A DNA stretch of 64,000 nucleotides, from positions 32,749 to 96,748 of the forward strand of contig CATZMG010000001.1 of assembly GCA_958421655.1 (NCBI GenBank). The letters run 5' to 3'. The position numbers and the translations under genes were made by a program. Positions 1-8,358 of this stretch are shown piece by piece; the first letter of the stretch is position 1, and each line of letters opens with the position of its first letter. Under the pieces are notes generated by a model. It was not told the origin of the DNA. It saw only the letters and a program-made list of their open reading frames with translations, and searched no databases. The stretch is from an uncultured Collinsella sp. Its GTDB lineage: Bacteria > Actinomycetota > Coriobacteriia > Coriobacteriales > Coriobacteriaceae.

Positions 1-1
1 T

Positions 2-268
2 TGCGGTGCTGGCGCTGCTACTTCCACGCTCGTTGCCCAGAAGGTCGCCACCATGCTCGACGCCAACGGTTACGCCGACAAGTACGAGATCGTGCAGTGC
101 GCCATCTCCGAGGCCAAGGACGTTTGCGACGAGGGCGCCGATCTGCTGATCGCCACCACCGTTGCCCCCGAGGGCCTTACCTGCCCGTACGTGAGCGGCG
201 TGCCCTTCATGACCGGCATGAACCGCGTCGCTGCCGAGAAGGCCGTTCTTGACGTCATGGCTCAGTAG
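2..268 (+). CDS. PTS galactitol-type IIB subunit, 5'-truncated by window edge
   Basis: The reading frame enters at base 2 and runs to a TAG at 266-268, giving 88 visible residues. The first residues read CGAGAATSTLVAQKV, which matches the P-loop of galactitol/lactose-type IIB proteins: a phosphorylatable cysteine followed by a small-residue loop and a helix. IIB accepts phosphate from IIA on this cysteine and passes it to the sugar bound by the membrane IIC. Only a few N-terminal residues should be missing because the active cysteine usually lies near residue 10. The sugar is not determinable from this fragment; galactitol/tagatose-type substrates are the usual assignment. The VOC gene follows 11 bases later, so the two are probably co-transcribed. 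Confidence 0.8.
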   Translation, partial: CGAGAATSTLVAQKVATMLDANGYADKYEIVQCAISEAKDVCDEGADLLIATTVAPEGLTCPYVSGVPFMTGMNRVAAEKAVLDVMAQ

Positions 269-279
269 GCGCTGACTGC

Positions 280-654
280 ATGAGTGAGCAGAACGCCAAT
301 CCGGTCGAGCTCTTTGGCATGCGCGTTGCCCATGTGGGCATTAACGCCACCGACCCGGCAGACGCCCTGGAGATCGCGGAGCTGTTCTCGACGATGATGG
401 GTCTGCCCGTTATCGAGACCCCGGTTTCGTACTTTAACGATTCGCTGGTCGAGGTCATGAAGCAGAATGGTCGTGGCACCAAGGGCCACATCGGCTTTGC
501 CGTCAACGACATTGATGCGGCCGAGAAGTGGTTTGCCGAGCGCGGGCTCGAGGTCAACGAAGAGTCGCGCGCGCTGCTGCCCGACGGTAGCACCAAACTC
601 GTGTACTTTAAGCGCGAGTTCGCCGGTTTCGCCGTGCATCTGTGCCGCGAGTAG
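280..654 (+). CDS. VOC (glyoxalase/bleomycin-resistance fold) family protein
   Basis: A 124-residue protein with one vicinal-oxygen-chelate module pair: the N-terminal MRVAHVGINATDPADA strand-helix and a C-terminal half ending FAGFAVHLCRE. The sequence style resembles the VOC domain that is fused to the C-terminus of KDPG/KHG aldolases in some Firmicutes (family knowledge), so a role beside a sugar-acid aldolase upstream of the window is plausible but inferred. His18 and Glu residues that could bind a metal are present, but the enzymatic activity cannot be read from the sequence. It directly follows the PTS IIB gene and precedes a strong terminator, so it is probably the last gene of that operon. 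Confidence 0.75.
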   Translation: MSEQNANPVELFGMRVAHVGINATDPADALEIAELFSTMMGLPVIETPVSYFNDSLVEVMKQNGRGTKGHIGFAVNDIDAAEKWFAERGLEVNEESRALLPDGSTKLVYFKREFAGFAVHLCRE

Positions 655-676
655 CGCACAAGCTGCCATAGCTAGC

Positions 677-714
677 AAAAAGGGATAGGGCCGTGTGGCC
701 CTATCCCTTTATTT
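677..714 (+). terminator. Rho-independent terminator after PTS/VOC genes
   Basis: Perfect 12-bp stem (681-692 with 697-708) around a GTGT loop, preceded by a run of A and followed by TTTATTT. It sits 24 bases after the VOC stop and also before the leftward kinase gene end, so it may serve both strands. Confidence 0.85.
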
Positions 715-729
715 ATGCCGAGGGGCTTC

Positions 730-2025
730 CTAGCGCGGCAGGCGAATCGTAAAGCGGCTGCCGACGCCCTCGACTGAGGTCACGCCAATGACGCCGCCAT
801 GGCTATCGACGATCCACTTGGCAATGGCAAGCCCCAGACCCGAGCCCTGTGCGCCGGCATCGCGTGCATTGTCGGCGCGGTAGAACCGTTCAAACGCGTG
901 AGCTGCGGATTCCTGGTTCATGCCGATGCCCTCGTCCTCAACGCTTATGTCGATCGTGCCCGCGCCCGCATCCGGCGCTACGCCAAATGTGACGGTCGTT
1001 CCCGCATCCGAGTACTTGGCGGCGTTTTGCACGATCACGCGCAGAGCCTGCTTCACGAGCACCACGTCGACGGGCGCGTCGCAGCGCGGGTCGCTGACAA
1101 GCGCAGCGTCAAAGGCCAGCCGATACGTGTGCTCGGTATCGATCATCTGCGATTCCTCGCATACCTCGTCGACCAGTGCGGCAAGGTTGGTATTTGCGCG
1201 CCGCAGGACCGTGCGCCCGGCATCGCCGCGCGCCAAAAACAGCAGCTGCTCCACGAGCTCTTGCATGTGCTCGCTTTCGGCCTTGAGGGACGCGATAGAT
1301 TCTGCCAGCACGTCCGGGTCGTCTTTGCCCCAGCGATCGAGCATGTTTACGTAGCCCTGAATCACCGCGATGGGCGTGCGCAGCTCGTGGCTCGCATCGT
1401 TGACAAAGCGCATTTGCTGCAGTTTGGCCTCTTGCATCTGGCGCAGTAGGCGGTTGAGTGCAACCTCGATGCTTGCCAGGTCGGCGTCGCCGGTAGTGAC
1501 GCTCGGCGAGTCGACGCTTGCGCGCTCGATGGCCTGCTCCAGTGTTTCCATCTTGCCGCCGGAGAGCTGCATACGGCCGAGCTCGTCCACGCGCAAGGCC
1601 AGGTCGTTGAGCGGTGCCATGGTGCGGCGCACGCGACGGGCGCCGCCGAGCATGTCGAGCACGCTGATGACCTGCCAACCCACAACGACAAGGTAGAGAG
1701 GCCATAGCGCGACGAGGTCCTGCGCGAGGGGGAAAGTCTTGGTGGTACGCGCAAGCTCGACGGTATAGGTGAGCGTTGCCAGGTCCCAGCCGCGCGCAGG
1801 CGCCAGCGACATGCCGTGAACGGCGACGCCGGGGATCCATCCTGCGGTAAACGCGCCGTCGGGCAGCATCTGGTTGTATCCATAGACGAGGATCGCCGCC
1901 GCAATCACCATCAGCAGCAGATCGAGCCAGACGTAGCTCATCAAGCGGCGCCACATATAGCTCCAGTTGATGGCGCGGGCGATGGATGTGACGCGCTTGG
2001 CCTCGGCGTTACGCGCGGCAGACAT
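730..2025 (-). CDS. Sensor histidine kinase of an OmpR-type two-component system
   Basis: About 431 residues. Two membrane segments near residues 32-50 and 108-128 bracket a roughly 55-residue outside loop; a HAMP-like linker follows, then the H-box NDASHELRTP (phospho-accepting His), an N-box QNAAKYS, G1 DEGIGM and G2 GSGLGL typical of HATPase_c. I chose the ATG at 2025 (MSAARNAEAK), which overlaps the upstream regulator gene by 17 bases; the longer open frame simply runs back through that gene in another frame. The kinase and regulator form one leftward operon. The small external sensor gives no clue to the signal. Confidence 0.88.
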   Translation of the reverse strand: MSAARNAEAKRVTSIARAINWSYMWRRLMSYVWLDLLLMVIAAAILVYGYNQMLPDGAFTAGWIPGVAVHGMSLAPARGWDLATLTYTVELARTTKTFPLAQDLVALWPLYLVVVGWQVISVLDMLGGARRVRRTMAPLNDLALRVDELGRMQLSGGKMETLEQAIERASVDSPSVTTGDADLASIEVALNRLLRQMQEAKLQQMRFVNDASHELRTPIAVIQGYVNMLDRWGKDDPDVLAESIASLKAESEHMQELVEQLLFLARGDAGRTVLRRANTNLAALVDEVCEESQMIDTEHTYRLAFDAALVSDPRCDAPVDVVLVKQALRVIVQNAAKYSDAGTTVTFGVAPDAGAGTIDISVEDEGIGMNQESAAHAFERFYRADNARDAGAQGSGLGLAIAKWIVDSHGGVIGVTSVEGVGSRFTIRLPR

Positions 2026-2779
2026 AGCCCACCCCACGCACGGTCTGGATGATGCGGGCGCCGCCGGCGTCCTCGATCTTGGCGCGCAGGTGCGCGATGT
2101 GCACGTCGACGTTGTTGGTGTCGCCCACGTATTCGTAGCCCAGCGCCTCGTGCGCGATGCGCTCGCGCGTGAGCACGGTCTCGGCATGCGCCATAAGCAG
2201 GGCGAGGACGTCGAACTCGCGGGCCGTGAGCGCGATGGGCGAGCCGCCGACCGTGACTTCGCGGCGGTCGGGGTCGAGCGCAACCGAGCCCACGGCGAGC
2301 GTGGCGGGGGAGGGCGCGACGGAAACTTGGGTCGAGTCGCCGACCGGGGGTATCGTAGCGGCGTCGACGCCCGCGCCACCTGCCCCGGCGCCGCCAACGC
2401 CCGAAGCCGCCCGCACGGCCTCCGAGCGCTTCAACGCCACGCGGATCCGTGCGAACAGCTCCTCAATCGCAAACGGCTTGGTCAGGTAATCGTCGGCGCC
2501 GGCATCGAGCCCGGCCACCTTGTCCATCACGGCATCGCGCGCGGTGACCATGATTACCGGCACATCCTTGTGCTTGCGGACGCGTCGCAGCACCTCCATG
2601 CCGTTGAGCTGCGGCAACAGCACATCGAGCAGAATCAAATCGTAGTTGCGCTCCAGCGCCAGGTCCACGGCGGTGCGGCCGTCGGCGGCGTGCTCCACCT
2701 GGTAGCCCTCGTGCTCCAGCTCGAGCGTCACAAAGCGGGCGATTTTCTCCTCGTCCTCTACGATCAGGATCCGTGCCAT
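2009..2779 (-). CDS. OmpR/PhoB-family DNA-binding response regulator
   Basis: 256 residues. The receiver starts MARILIVEDEEKIARF with the acidic pair, the phosphorylated Asp lies in LILLDVLLPQ near residue 53, and the conserved Lys is in TKPFAIEEL. A winged-helix Trans_reg_C domain follows, ending RGVGYVCRA. Between the two is an unusually long Gly/Ala/Pro-rich linker of about 40 residues (around 125-165), longer than the family norm. It is translated with the downstream kinase gene through a 17-base overlap. The target genes are not evident; the DUF4342-like gene directly upstream on the same strand could belong to the same transcript. Confidence 0.9.
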   Translation of the reverse strand: MARILIVEDEEKIARFVTLELEHEGYQVEHAADGRTAVDLALERNYDLILLDVLLPQLNGMEVLRRVRKHKDVPVIMVTARDAVMDKVAGLDAGADDYLTKPFAIEELFARIRVALKRSEAVRAASGVGGAGAGGAGVDAATIPPVGDSTQVSVAPSPATLAVGSVALDPDRREVTVGGSPIALTAREFDVLALLMAHAETVLTRERIAHEALGYEYVGDTNNVDVHIAHLRAKIEDAGGARIIQTVRGVGYVCRA

Positions 2780-2797
2780 GCGTGCCCCCGTCTGCGA

Positions 2798-3340
2798 TTA
2801 CTTGTCGTCGTTGAGATTTTGCTTGATGTCGTCCGCGGCGTCGGCGGCGTGATTCATAAGGTTGTTGATGCTGCCGGGCACGTCGCCGTCGCTATCGATG
2901 CGGTAGCGCATGCCAAAGAACAGGCCAATCAGCATCAGCCATATCGTGGCGCCCCAGGCAAACAGCGCGACGATGGGGATCAGGATGGGAATGTTGAGGA
3001 TGATCGCGTCGCGGCGCGTGGCGATAAACTTGGTGTCCAGGCTCAGGCGGAAGAGCTTTTTGAGGTACTCCCACACGCTGTCCATCTTCTTGGAAAAGTC
3101 GGTCTTTTCGCTCGACTTCTCGTAGGCGGCCTGCGCGGCGACCATCTCGGCCGAGGGTTCATCGACCGGCTCGGACTCGGTGGCGGCATGCGCCGACGTG
3201 GTCTGCGTCTTGCCCTGCGACTCGAGCCAAATGATGGCATCCAAAACGTTGCCGTCGGCAGCGTCGAGCGCGGCCTTGGCATCGGTGTAGCTCACGTTGC
3301 ACTTGGTGCGGATGGTTTCAACTTTTTCGAGGTCGTCCAT
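2798..3340 (-). CDS. UBA/DUF4342-like protein with membrane segments
   Basis: 180 residues. The N-terminal 45 residues (MDDLEKVETIRTKCNVSYTD, then a helical ADGNVLDAIIWLE stretch) look like the UBA-like/EF-Ts N-terminal three-helix bundle found in DUF4342 proteins. A polar linker of about 50 residues follows, then a basic amphipathic helix and a hydrophobic segment near residues 113-143 that can span the membrane once or twice, and an acidic tail. The function is unknown. It lies 18 bases upstream of the response regulator gene on the same strand, so it may be the first gene of the two-component operon. A GAAAGGACAGGTC-type ribosome site precedes the ATG. Confidence 0.7.
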   Translation of the reverse strand: MDDLEKVETIRTKCNVSYTDAKAALDAADGNVLDAIIWLESQGKTQTTSAHAATESEPVDEPSAEMVAAQAAYEKSSEKTDFSKKMDSVWEYLKKLFRLSLDTKFIATRRDAIILNIPILIPIVALFAWGATIWLMLIGLFFGMRYRIDSDGDVPGSINNLMNHAADAADDIKQNLNDDK

Positions 3341-3693
3341 GACCTGTCCTTTCGTTCGATGGGCGCGACGCCGGGCGATTTGCCCGGGCGCGAGCGTTGC
3401 GTTCGGCGACCTGCGTGGCGCCGCCCCGCCCTTGGTCGAACTCTATAGTGCAGGTTATAGATTAAGCGATTCTTGAGCCAAGATTAATGTTGGATGAGTT
3501 TTTGGGTAGCGGTGGGAAAAGTATTAGACCTCGATAGCGGGGGATGTGGTGCCGGTGCAAAACGGCGTCAAAGGTTGGTCGAGCAGGCGGTTTCTCCATT
3601 GATGTCCGCACAGCATGTGACACTTACCCTGCCGCCCCGCTCTGCCGCGGCGGCATGCGTCTGAACAACGACCCTCTAAGGAGTTCGATACCG
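3341..3693. other. Intergenic region, divergent promoters likely
   Basis: 353 bases between the leftward DUF4342-like gene and a rightward small gene. An AT-richer patch at about 3440-3510 stands out against the GC-rich surroundings and is the likely promoter area for one or both genes. I see no convincing palindrome or gene here; a rightward frame open from 3544 lacks a ribosome site and is treated as untranslated leader of the small gene. Confidence 0.5.
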
Positions 3694-3933
3694 ATGAGTG
3701 ACAACGCAAAGCATCTCGCAAAGAAGTGCGTAAAGGACGCGGGGCCGTGCCTCGCGCTGTGCGTAGCCGGCGCAGCGGTCGCGCTGCTGGCTGTTCTGGG
3801 GCCGTTCGACGTGCTCCGAAGTGCCAGCTTTCTGCATGTTTGCATGGCTCTTGCCGGCGCCACGATGACCGGCGGCGTGCTCGATCTGATCTTTTGGGTG
3901 TTTGACCCGTTTGGATGGAAGAGCGAGGGGTAG
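3694..3933 (+). CDS. Small two-segment membrane protein
   Basis: 79 residues beginning MSDNAKHLAKKCVKDAGPC, with two hydrophobic stretches (about 20-40 and 48-70) and a short charged tail WKSEG. The ATG at 3694 is preceded by TAAGGAG at a proper distance, which is why this start is preferred over the longer open frame from 3544. No family is recognised. The basic N-terminus before the first membrane segment suggests the N-terminus faces the cytoplasm. It is followed 85 bases later by the phosphoesterase gene. Confidence 0.6.
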   Translation: MSDNAKHLAKKCVKDAGPCLALCVAGAAVALLAVLGPFDVLRSASFLHVCMALAGATMTGGVLDLIFWVFDPFGWKSEG

Positions 3934-4018
3934 GTCCCAAAGGATGGAAGGGCTGGAACGGTTGACTTAGTGATCGTGCAGAATGTGGGCTAGCGACTTA
4001 CAGGGAAGTGGTGATCCG

Positions 4019-4744
4019 ATGACGGTCTATGTGACGGGCGATATTCACGGCGGCGTCGACATGCAAAAGCTTCGCGACTGGGATCTTGGGGATGGTCTGA
4101 CAAGTGACGACTATCTCATCATCGCGGGCGACTTTGGCTTTCCGTGGGATTTCTCTGCCGAGGAATGTGCCGACATCGCCTGGCTGGAGTCGCGCCCCTA
4201 TACCGTGCTGTTTGTCGACGGCAACCACGAGCGTTTCGATCACTGGTCGGAGCGCCCCATGGAGCTGTGGCACGGCGGCCTGACGCAGCGTCTGTCGGAC
4301 ACCTCGCCCATCCGACGCCTGACGCGCGGTGAGGTTTTTGAGCTCGACGGCTCAACGATCTTTACCATGGGCGGCGCCACGAGCGTGGATAAGGAATACC
4401 GCATTCCGTATTCCAGCTGGTGGCCGCAGGAGCTGCCGGACGAGCGCAACTTTGAGGAGGCGCGGGCAAAGCTCGACAGCGTGGGTTGGAAGGTCGACTA
4501 TGCGATCACCCATACCTGCTCCACGCGCATGCTTTCGCCCACGCTTTACCCGGCACCTGGCTGGAATTATCCCGATGTCGATCGACTCACCACGTTTTTC
4601 GACGAGCTGGAGGACCACCTGGACTACAAGCGCTGGTACTACGGGCATTTTCATCGTGACGCCAACCCAGCCGAGTGCCACACCGTGCTCTACGACTGTA
4701 TTGTCCGCCTGGGCGACGAACTCCAGCCCTGGGATGTCGCGTAG
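4019..4744 (+). CDS. Calcineurin-like metallophosphoesterase
   Basis: 241 residues with the family's metal-binding motifs in order: GDIHGG near the N-terminus, GDFGF, GNHERFD and a C-terminal GHFHRD. These ligands normally hold two divalent metals that hydrolyse phosphoesters; the substrate is not predictable. The start at 4019 (MTVYVTGDIHGG) has a GGGAAGTG ribosome site at 4002-4010 region and places the first motif close to the N-terminus as usual; a longer frame from 3983 lacks a good site. The gene stands alone between a small membrane protein gene and the convergent gluQ. Confidence 0.85.
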   Translation: MTVYVTGDIHGGVDMQKLRDWDLGDGLTSDDYLIIAGDFGFPWDFSAEECADIAWLESRPYTVLFVDGNHERFDHWSERPMELWHGGLTQRLSDTSPIRRLTRGEVFELDGSTIFTMGGATSVDKEYRIPYSSWWPQELPDERNFEEARAKLDSVGWKVDYAITHTCSTRMLSPTLYPAPGWNYPDVDRLTTFFDELEDHLDYKRWYYGHFHRDANPAECHTVLYDCIVRLGDELQPWDVA

Positions 4745-4759
4745 GGGCGGGGTGGCTGG

Positions 4760-5761
4760 CTACTCGACCGTTACAGTGATGTTTTCCCGATGCGTGCGGA
4801 TAACATCCCAGCTAAAGTGCTCGACCAGCTGCTCGGCAGAGCGCGGTGTGGCGTCCGGCGCGATGCCTGTTTGCCCGGCGAGCCAGCCCAGTAGTGCCTC
4901 GGGCGCGCCAAAGCGGGTGCGGAGCTCGCCCAGGTCCAGGTCGCGGTCGCGCTTGGAAAGGCGGCGGCCATCCGGCGACATGAGCAGCGGAATGTGCGCG
5001 TAGTGCGGCGTGGGAAGTTCCAGCAAATGCTGCAGGTAGATTTGGCGCGGCGTGGAGCCCAGCAGATCGCATCCGCGCACGACCTCGGTGACGCCCATGG
5101 CAGCGTCGTCGACCACCACGGCTAGCTGGTAGGCAAAAACGCCGTCGCTGCGGCGCACCAAAAAGTCGCCGCATTCGGTGGCGAGTGCTTCGCATTGGGC
5201 TCCATACGTGCGGTCCACGAATTCGATCACATCGTTTGCGAGGTCGTCGACGGCGGGTACGCGCAGGCGCGTGGCCGGAGCGCGCAGGGCGCTGCGGCGG
5301 GCAACCTCCTCGGCAGAAAGGTCTCGGCAGGCGGCGCGGTAGATGGGCGTGCCGTCGCTCGCGTGCGGCGCGCTCGCGGCGTGGAGTTCGGCACGCGTGC
5401 AAAAACAGGGATAGGTGAGGCCGGCGTCTTGCAGCTGACGCAGGGCGTCCTCGTACAGATCCAGGCGATCGTGCTGGTAGTAGGGGCCTTCGTCCCACTC
5501 CAGTCCCAGCCAGGCCAGGTCGTCAATCAATTGAGTGGCAAGTTCCGGGCGCTTGCAGCGATCGTCCAGGTCCTCGATGCGCAGCACGATGCTGCCGCCT
5601 TGGCTGCGGGCCGAAAGCCACGAGCACAGGCAGCTGAACACGTTGCCCAAGTGCATGCGGCCCGAGGGCGACGGGGCAAAGCGGCCCACGACGGGGGTGG
5701 GCGCTGCCGTTGCTGGTGCGTCCGCGGCGTGTGTTGCTATGTTGCGTGCGTTGATATCCAT
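4760..5761 (-). CDS. gluQ: Glutamyl-Q tRNA(Asp) synthetase
   Basis: About 333 residues, near the family length of 300. The HIGH-type motif appears as GRMHLGN in FAPSPSGRMHLGN, the zinc site as CFCTRAEL with a later Y-x3-C (IYRAAC), and the KMSKS equivalent as LSKRDRDL. The protein lacks the anticodon-binding domain of GluRS, as expected for the enzyme that glutamylates queuosine in tRNA-Asp. The ATG at 5761 (MDINARNIATHAAD) is chosen because it gives a short leader before the catalytic fold; the frame remains open to 6046 but runs into repeat-like intergenic DNA. Convergent with the phosphoesterase gene. Confidence 0.88.
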   Translation of the reverse strand: MDINARNIATHAADAPATAAPTPVVGRFAPSPSGRMHLGNVFSCLCSWLSARSQGGSIVLRIEDLDDRCKRPELATQLIDDLAWLGLEWDEGPYYQHDRLDLYEDALRQLQDAGLTYPCFCTRAELHAASAPHASDGTPIYRAACRDLSAEEVARRSALRAPATRLRVPAVDDLANDVIEFVDRTYGAQCEALATECGDFLVRRSDGVFAYQLAVVVDDAAMGVTEVVRGCDLLGSTPRQIYLQHLLELPTPHYAHIPLLMSPDGRRLSKRDRDLDLGELRTRFGAPEALLGWLAGQTGIAPDATPRSAEQLVEHFSWDVIRTHRENITVTVE

Positions 5762-6276
5762 GCGGACGAGTATAGCGCGGGGCTTGGCAGGGAAGGCGTT
5801 GCTGCGCTCACAAGTTGGCGGCGGTACGCATTGCGCACGGTGGGTTTGCGGCTCAAGGTCTCGATCGCTGCGTACCGACTTAGCCTCACAAACGACAGAA
5901 ACCCCGGCAGCTCTTCGCAACTGCCGGGGTTTCCGCGGAAAAGGGGGACATGATCCTCGAGCGAACGGCAAAGGGGCAAACCGTTTTCGCTCAACTGCTT
6001 TATGCCCCTCGGCTGGCGGCTCAATCAGCGCGTGCCGCGCCCACACAAAGCCGCTACACCTGTGACGGAGCTGTGAAGTGGTATCTATTGCCGGGGCGGG
6101 CTATGCCAAGGGTGTCCCTAATGACTAGTCATTTAAGAACGTCCCCAATGACTAGCTGCCGGGGTGCTGGTGTGACTTTCATCCCGTTTGGCGCTCCGGT
6201 CGCCTAGATGTTCGCCATGCGTACCCGCAAACGTGGGACAATGGCGCTGTTGGTTTTACAGACAAAGGATGTGCCT
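5762..6276. other. Intergenic region with hairpin and dispersed repeat
   Basis: 515 bases between divergent genes. It contains a strong GC hairpin with 12-bp arms at 5899-5932 without a T tract, and a 48-base dispersed repeat copy at 6108-6155. Short open frames through it (for example 5950-6207) have no ribosome site and read through the repeat, so I do not call a gene. Promoters for gluQ and the DUF2207 gene should lie here but I could not assign them. Confidence 0.5.
6108..6155 (+). repeat. Dispersed repeat family R1, copy 1
   Basis: A 48-base unit beginning AAGGGTGTCCCTAATGACTA and ending GTCCCCAATGACTAG, which contains two half-units of the core TCCC(C/T)AATGACTAG. A second copy in the same orientation lies at 8296-8344 just past the DUF2207 gene, and a rearranged copy overlaps the 3' end of the gene at 63442-63954. 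Confidence 0.7.
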
Positions 6277-8220
6277 ATGAACACCCTCGCCGCCAAAGTC
6301 AGCCGGCAGCGCCACCTGTTTGCGCGATTCGCTTCCGTCTGCGCACTCGTCGCGCTTGCATTGCTGCTACTGCCCGCCGCCGCACACGCCGACGGTTATT
6401 CCATGACCCAGACCTATATCAGTGCCACGGTTGAGGCCGATGGATCGCTGACCGTTGTCGAGGGACGCCAGTTTGATTTCGACGACGACATCAACGGCGT
6501 GTTTTGGGAGATCAATACGGGCGCCAACCAGCAGGGCGGCACGGCGGGCGTCGATGTGCTGAGTGTCGAGGAAGAGGACACCGCGTTTAACAAAGTCGAT
6601 AGCGCGAACAAGGGCGACTCTGGCGTCTATACGGTCGAGCAGACCGGTGACGGCGTAAGGATTAAGGTGTTCAGCCCCCACGAGAGCGGCGACAGCGCGA
6701 TCTATTACGTGAGCTACACCATGACCGGTGCGGTCATGAACTGGGCCGATACCGCCGAGCTCTACTGGAAGTTTGTGGGCGACGGCTGGTCCGCGGACTC
6801 CGATGACGTTGAGATGGAAGTGTACTTCGCAAATGCCGCTGCCGGGACGGCGGCCGTCAAGGGCGATAACTTCCGCGCATGGGGCCACGGCCCGCTGACG
6901 GGCGATGTATCGCTCGATGCGGACGAACCCATGGTCACCTATACCATTCCCTGCGTGCATCAGGGCGAATTCGCCGAGGCACGCATCGCCTTCCCTAGCG
7001 ACTGGGTGCCGCAGCTTGCCGCTTCGGGCGAAGAGCGCATGTCAACGATCCTGAGCGAAGAGAAGGAATGGGCCGACGAAGCTAACGCCCGCCGCGCTCA
7101 CGCTCGCATGATTGCCAATGCACTTGCCGTGCTAAGTGTTGTTGCGGCGGTGGTCTTTACCGGCACAATCGTTATGCTCAAGCTGCGCAAGCGCAAGCCC
7201 AAGCCGCTTTTCCAGGACGAATATTTCCGCGATGTGCCTTCGGCCGACCATCCCGCCGTGCTTTCGGCCCTCATGAGCTGGAACGAGGTGCCCGATCAGG
7301 CATATATCGCCACGCTCATGAAGCTCACTGACGACCGTGTGATCAAGCTGGAGCAGGCGACCGTGACCAAGGCCAAGAAGGGTCTGTTGGAGCGTGAAAA
7401 AGAAGAGCAGACGTATCGCGTGACGGTGAGTGATGCGGGCTGGAAGTCGGCCAAGGGCATTGACCACATGGTGCTCAAGGTCTTCTTTGCCGGTGCTAAG
7501 CCTGACGAGAACGGCGATCGCTCGCGCACGTTCGACGAGCTGCAGCACTACGTCAAACAGCACGCTACACCCGTGGGCGACAAGCTCGAGGACTATCAGA
7601 ATACCGTTAAGGGCAAACTGGCCGATAGCGAGTACGTTGCCTCGGACGGCATTGTTGCAATGGTGTTTTGCCTGGTTCTTGGTATCCTGATTGCCTTTGT
7701 TCCCGTGGGATCCATCTTCTTTACCGATGGCGCACAGGCGAACATTACCGCCGCGGTTATCTCGGTGCCGATTGTGCTGGTGGGTATCGGCGTGGGCCTT
7801 ACGTTCCGCCGCTTTACGCCGGAGGGCGCCGAGGTGGCGGCTCGCTGCAAGGCACTTAAGCATTGGCTCGAGGACTTCACGCGTCTAAAGGAAGCCGTCC
7901 CCGGTGATCTGGTGCTGTGGAACAAGCTGCTGGTGATGGGCGTGGCGCTGGGTGTTTCCAAGGAAGTGCTGCGTCAGCTTGCCGAGGCCGTGCCGCCCGA
8001 GGTGCGCGAGGCCGACGGCTTCTATGACAATTATCCCTGCTACTGGTGGTACTACCATCATTACGGTATCGAGTCTCCGCTCGATTCGTTCGATGACGTG
8101 TATCACGAGAGCGTCCGTGAGCTGGCGTCGAGCTCCGACAGCTCGGGCGGCGGCGGAGGCGGCGGCTTCTCTGGCGGCGGAGGCGGCGGCGTCGGCGGAG
8201 GCGGCGGCGGAACGTTCTAG
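6277..8220 (+). CDS. DUF2207-family membrane protein with Gly-rich C-terminus
   Basis: 647 residues. A basic N-terminus and hydrophobic segment ending AAAHADG is a Sec signal peptide; the outside domain (about residues 40-265) is the DUF2207 fold with repeated YS/TQTYISATVEADG-type strands; one membrane segment follows near 285-305, a cytoplasmic region near 310-460, two more membrane segments near 465-520, and a tail of two glycine runs ending GGGGTF. The overall architecture matches DUF2207 proteins common in Actinobacteria and Firmicutes; function unknown. The ATG at 6277 follows AAAGGATGTGCCT. The gene is alone and bracketed by two copies of repeat R1. Confidence 0.82.
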   Translation: MNTLAAKVSRQRHLFARFASVCALVALALLLLPAAAHADGYSMTQTYISATVEADGSLTVVEGRQFDFDDDINGVFWEINTGANQQGGTAGVDVLSVEEEDTAFNKVDSANKGDSGVYTVEQTGDGVRIKVFSPHESGDSAIYYVSYTMTGAVMNWADTAELYWKFVGDGWSADSDDVEMEVYFANAAAGTAAVKGDNFRAWGHGPLTGDVSLDADEPMVTYTIPCVHQGEFAEARIAFPSDWVPQLAASGEERMSTILSEEKEWADEANARRAHARMIANALAVLSVVAAVVFTGTIVMLKLRKRKPKPLFQDEYFRDVPSADHPAVLSALMSWNEVPDQAYIATLMKLTDDRVIKLEQATVTKAKKGLLEREKEEQTYRVTVSDAGWKSAKGIDHMVLKVFFAGAKPDENGDRSRTFDELQHYVKQHATPVGDKLEDYQNTVKGKLADSEYVASDGIVAMVFCLVLGILIAFVPVGSIFFTDGAQANITAAVISVPIVLVGIGVGLTFRRFTPEGAEVAARCKALKHWLEDFTRLKEAVPGDLVLWNKLLVMGVALGVSKEVLRQLAEAVPPEVREADGFYDNYPCYWWYYHHYGIESPLDSFDDVYHESVRELASSSDSSGGGGGGGFSGGGGGGVGGGGGGTF

Positions 8221-8231
8221 CGCGCTCTGAT

Positions 8232-8283
8232 TTTTGGGATGGATTTTCTCCGGCGACTGCCGACGGATCCATCCCATTTTTAT
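8232..8283 (+). terminator. Terminator after DUF2207 gene
   Basis: A 9-bp GGGATGGAT stem (8236-8244) pairs with 8267-8275, with a further internal pairing and TTTTTAT after it. It starts 15 bases after the stop codon. Confidence 0.8.
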
Positions 8284-8295
8284 GCGCTACCTACG

Positions 8296-8344
8296 AAGGC
8301 TGTCCCCAACGACTAATCACTGGGAACATCCCTAAATGACTAGG
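8296..8344 (+). repeat. Dispersed repeat family R1, copy 2
   Basis: Aligned with 6108-6155, roughly four fifths of positions agree, including the conserved GTCCC, AATCACT/GTCATT and AATGACTAG blocks. Same orientation, about 2.19 kb apart, flanking exactly one gene and its terminator. Confidence 0.65.
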
Positions 8345-8358
8345 CATGGCTGCTGGGT

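Noticed and set aside
730..2397. Histidine kinase start at 2397
   Set aside because: The first 120 residues are an out-of-frame reading of the response regulator gene; the ATG at 2025 gives a normal kinase.
5950..6207. 85-residue rightward frame
   Set aside because: No ribosome site, no family, and it reads through dispersed repeat R1.
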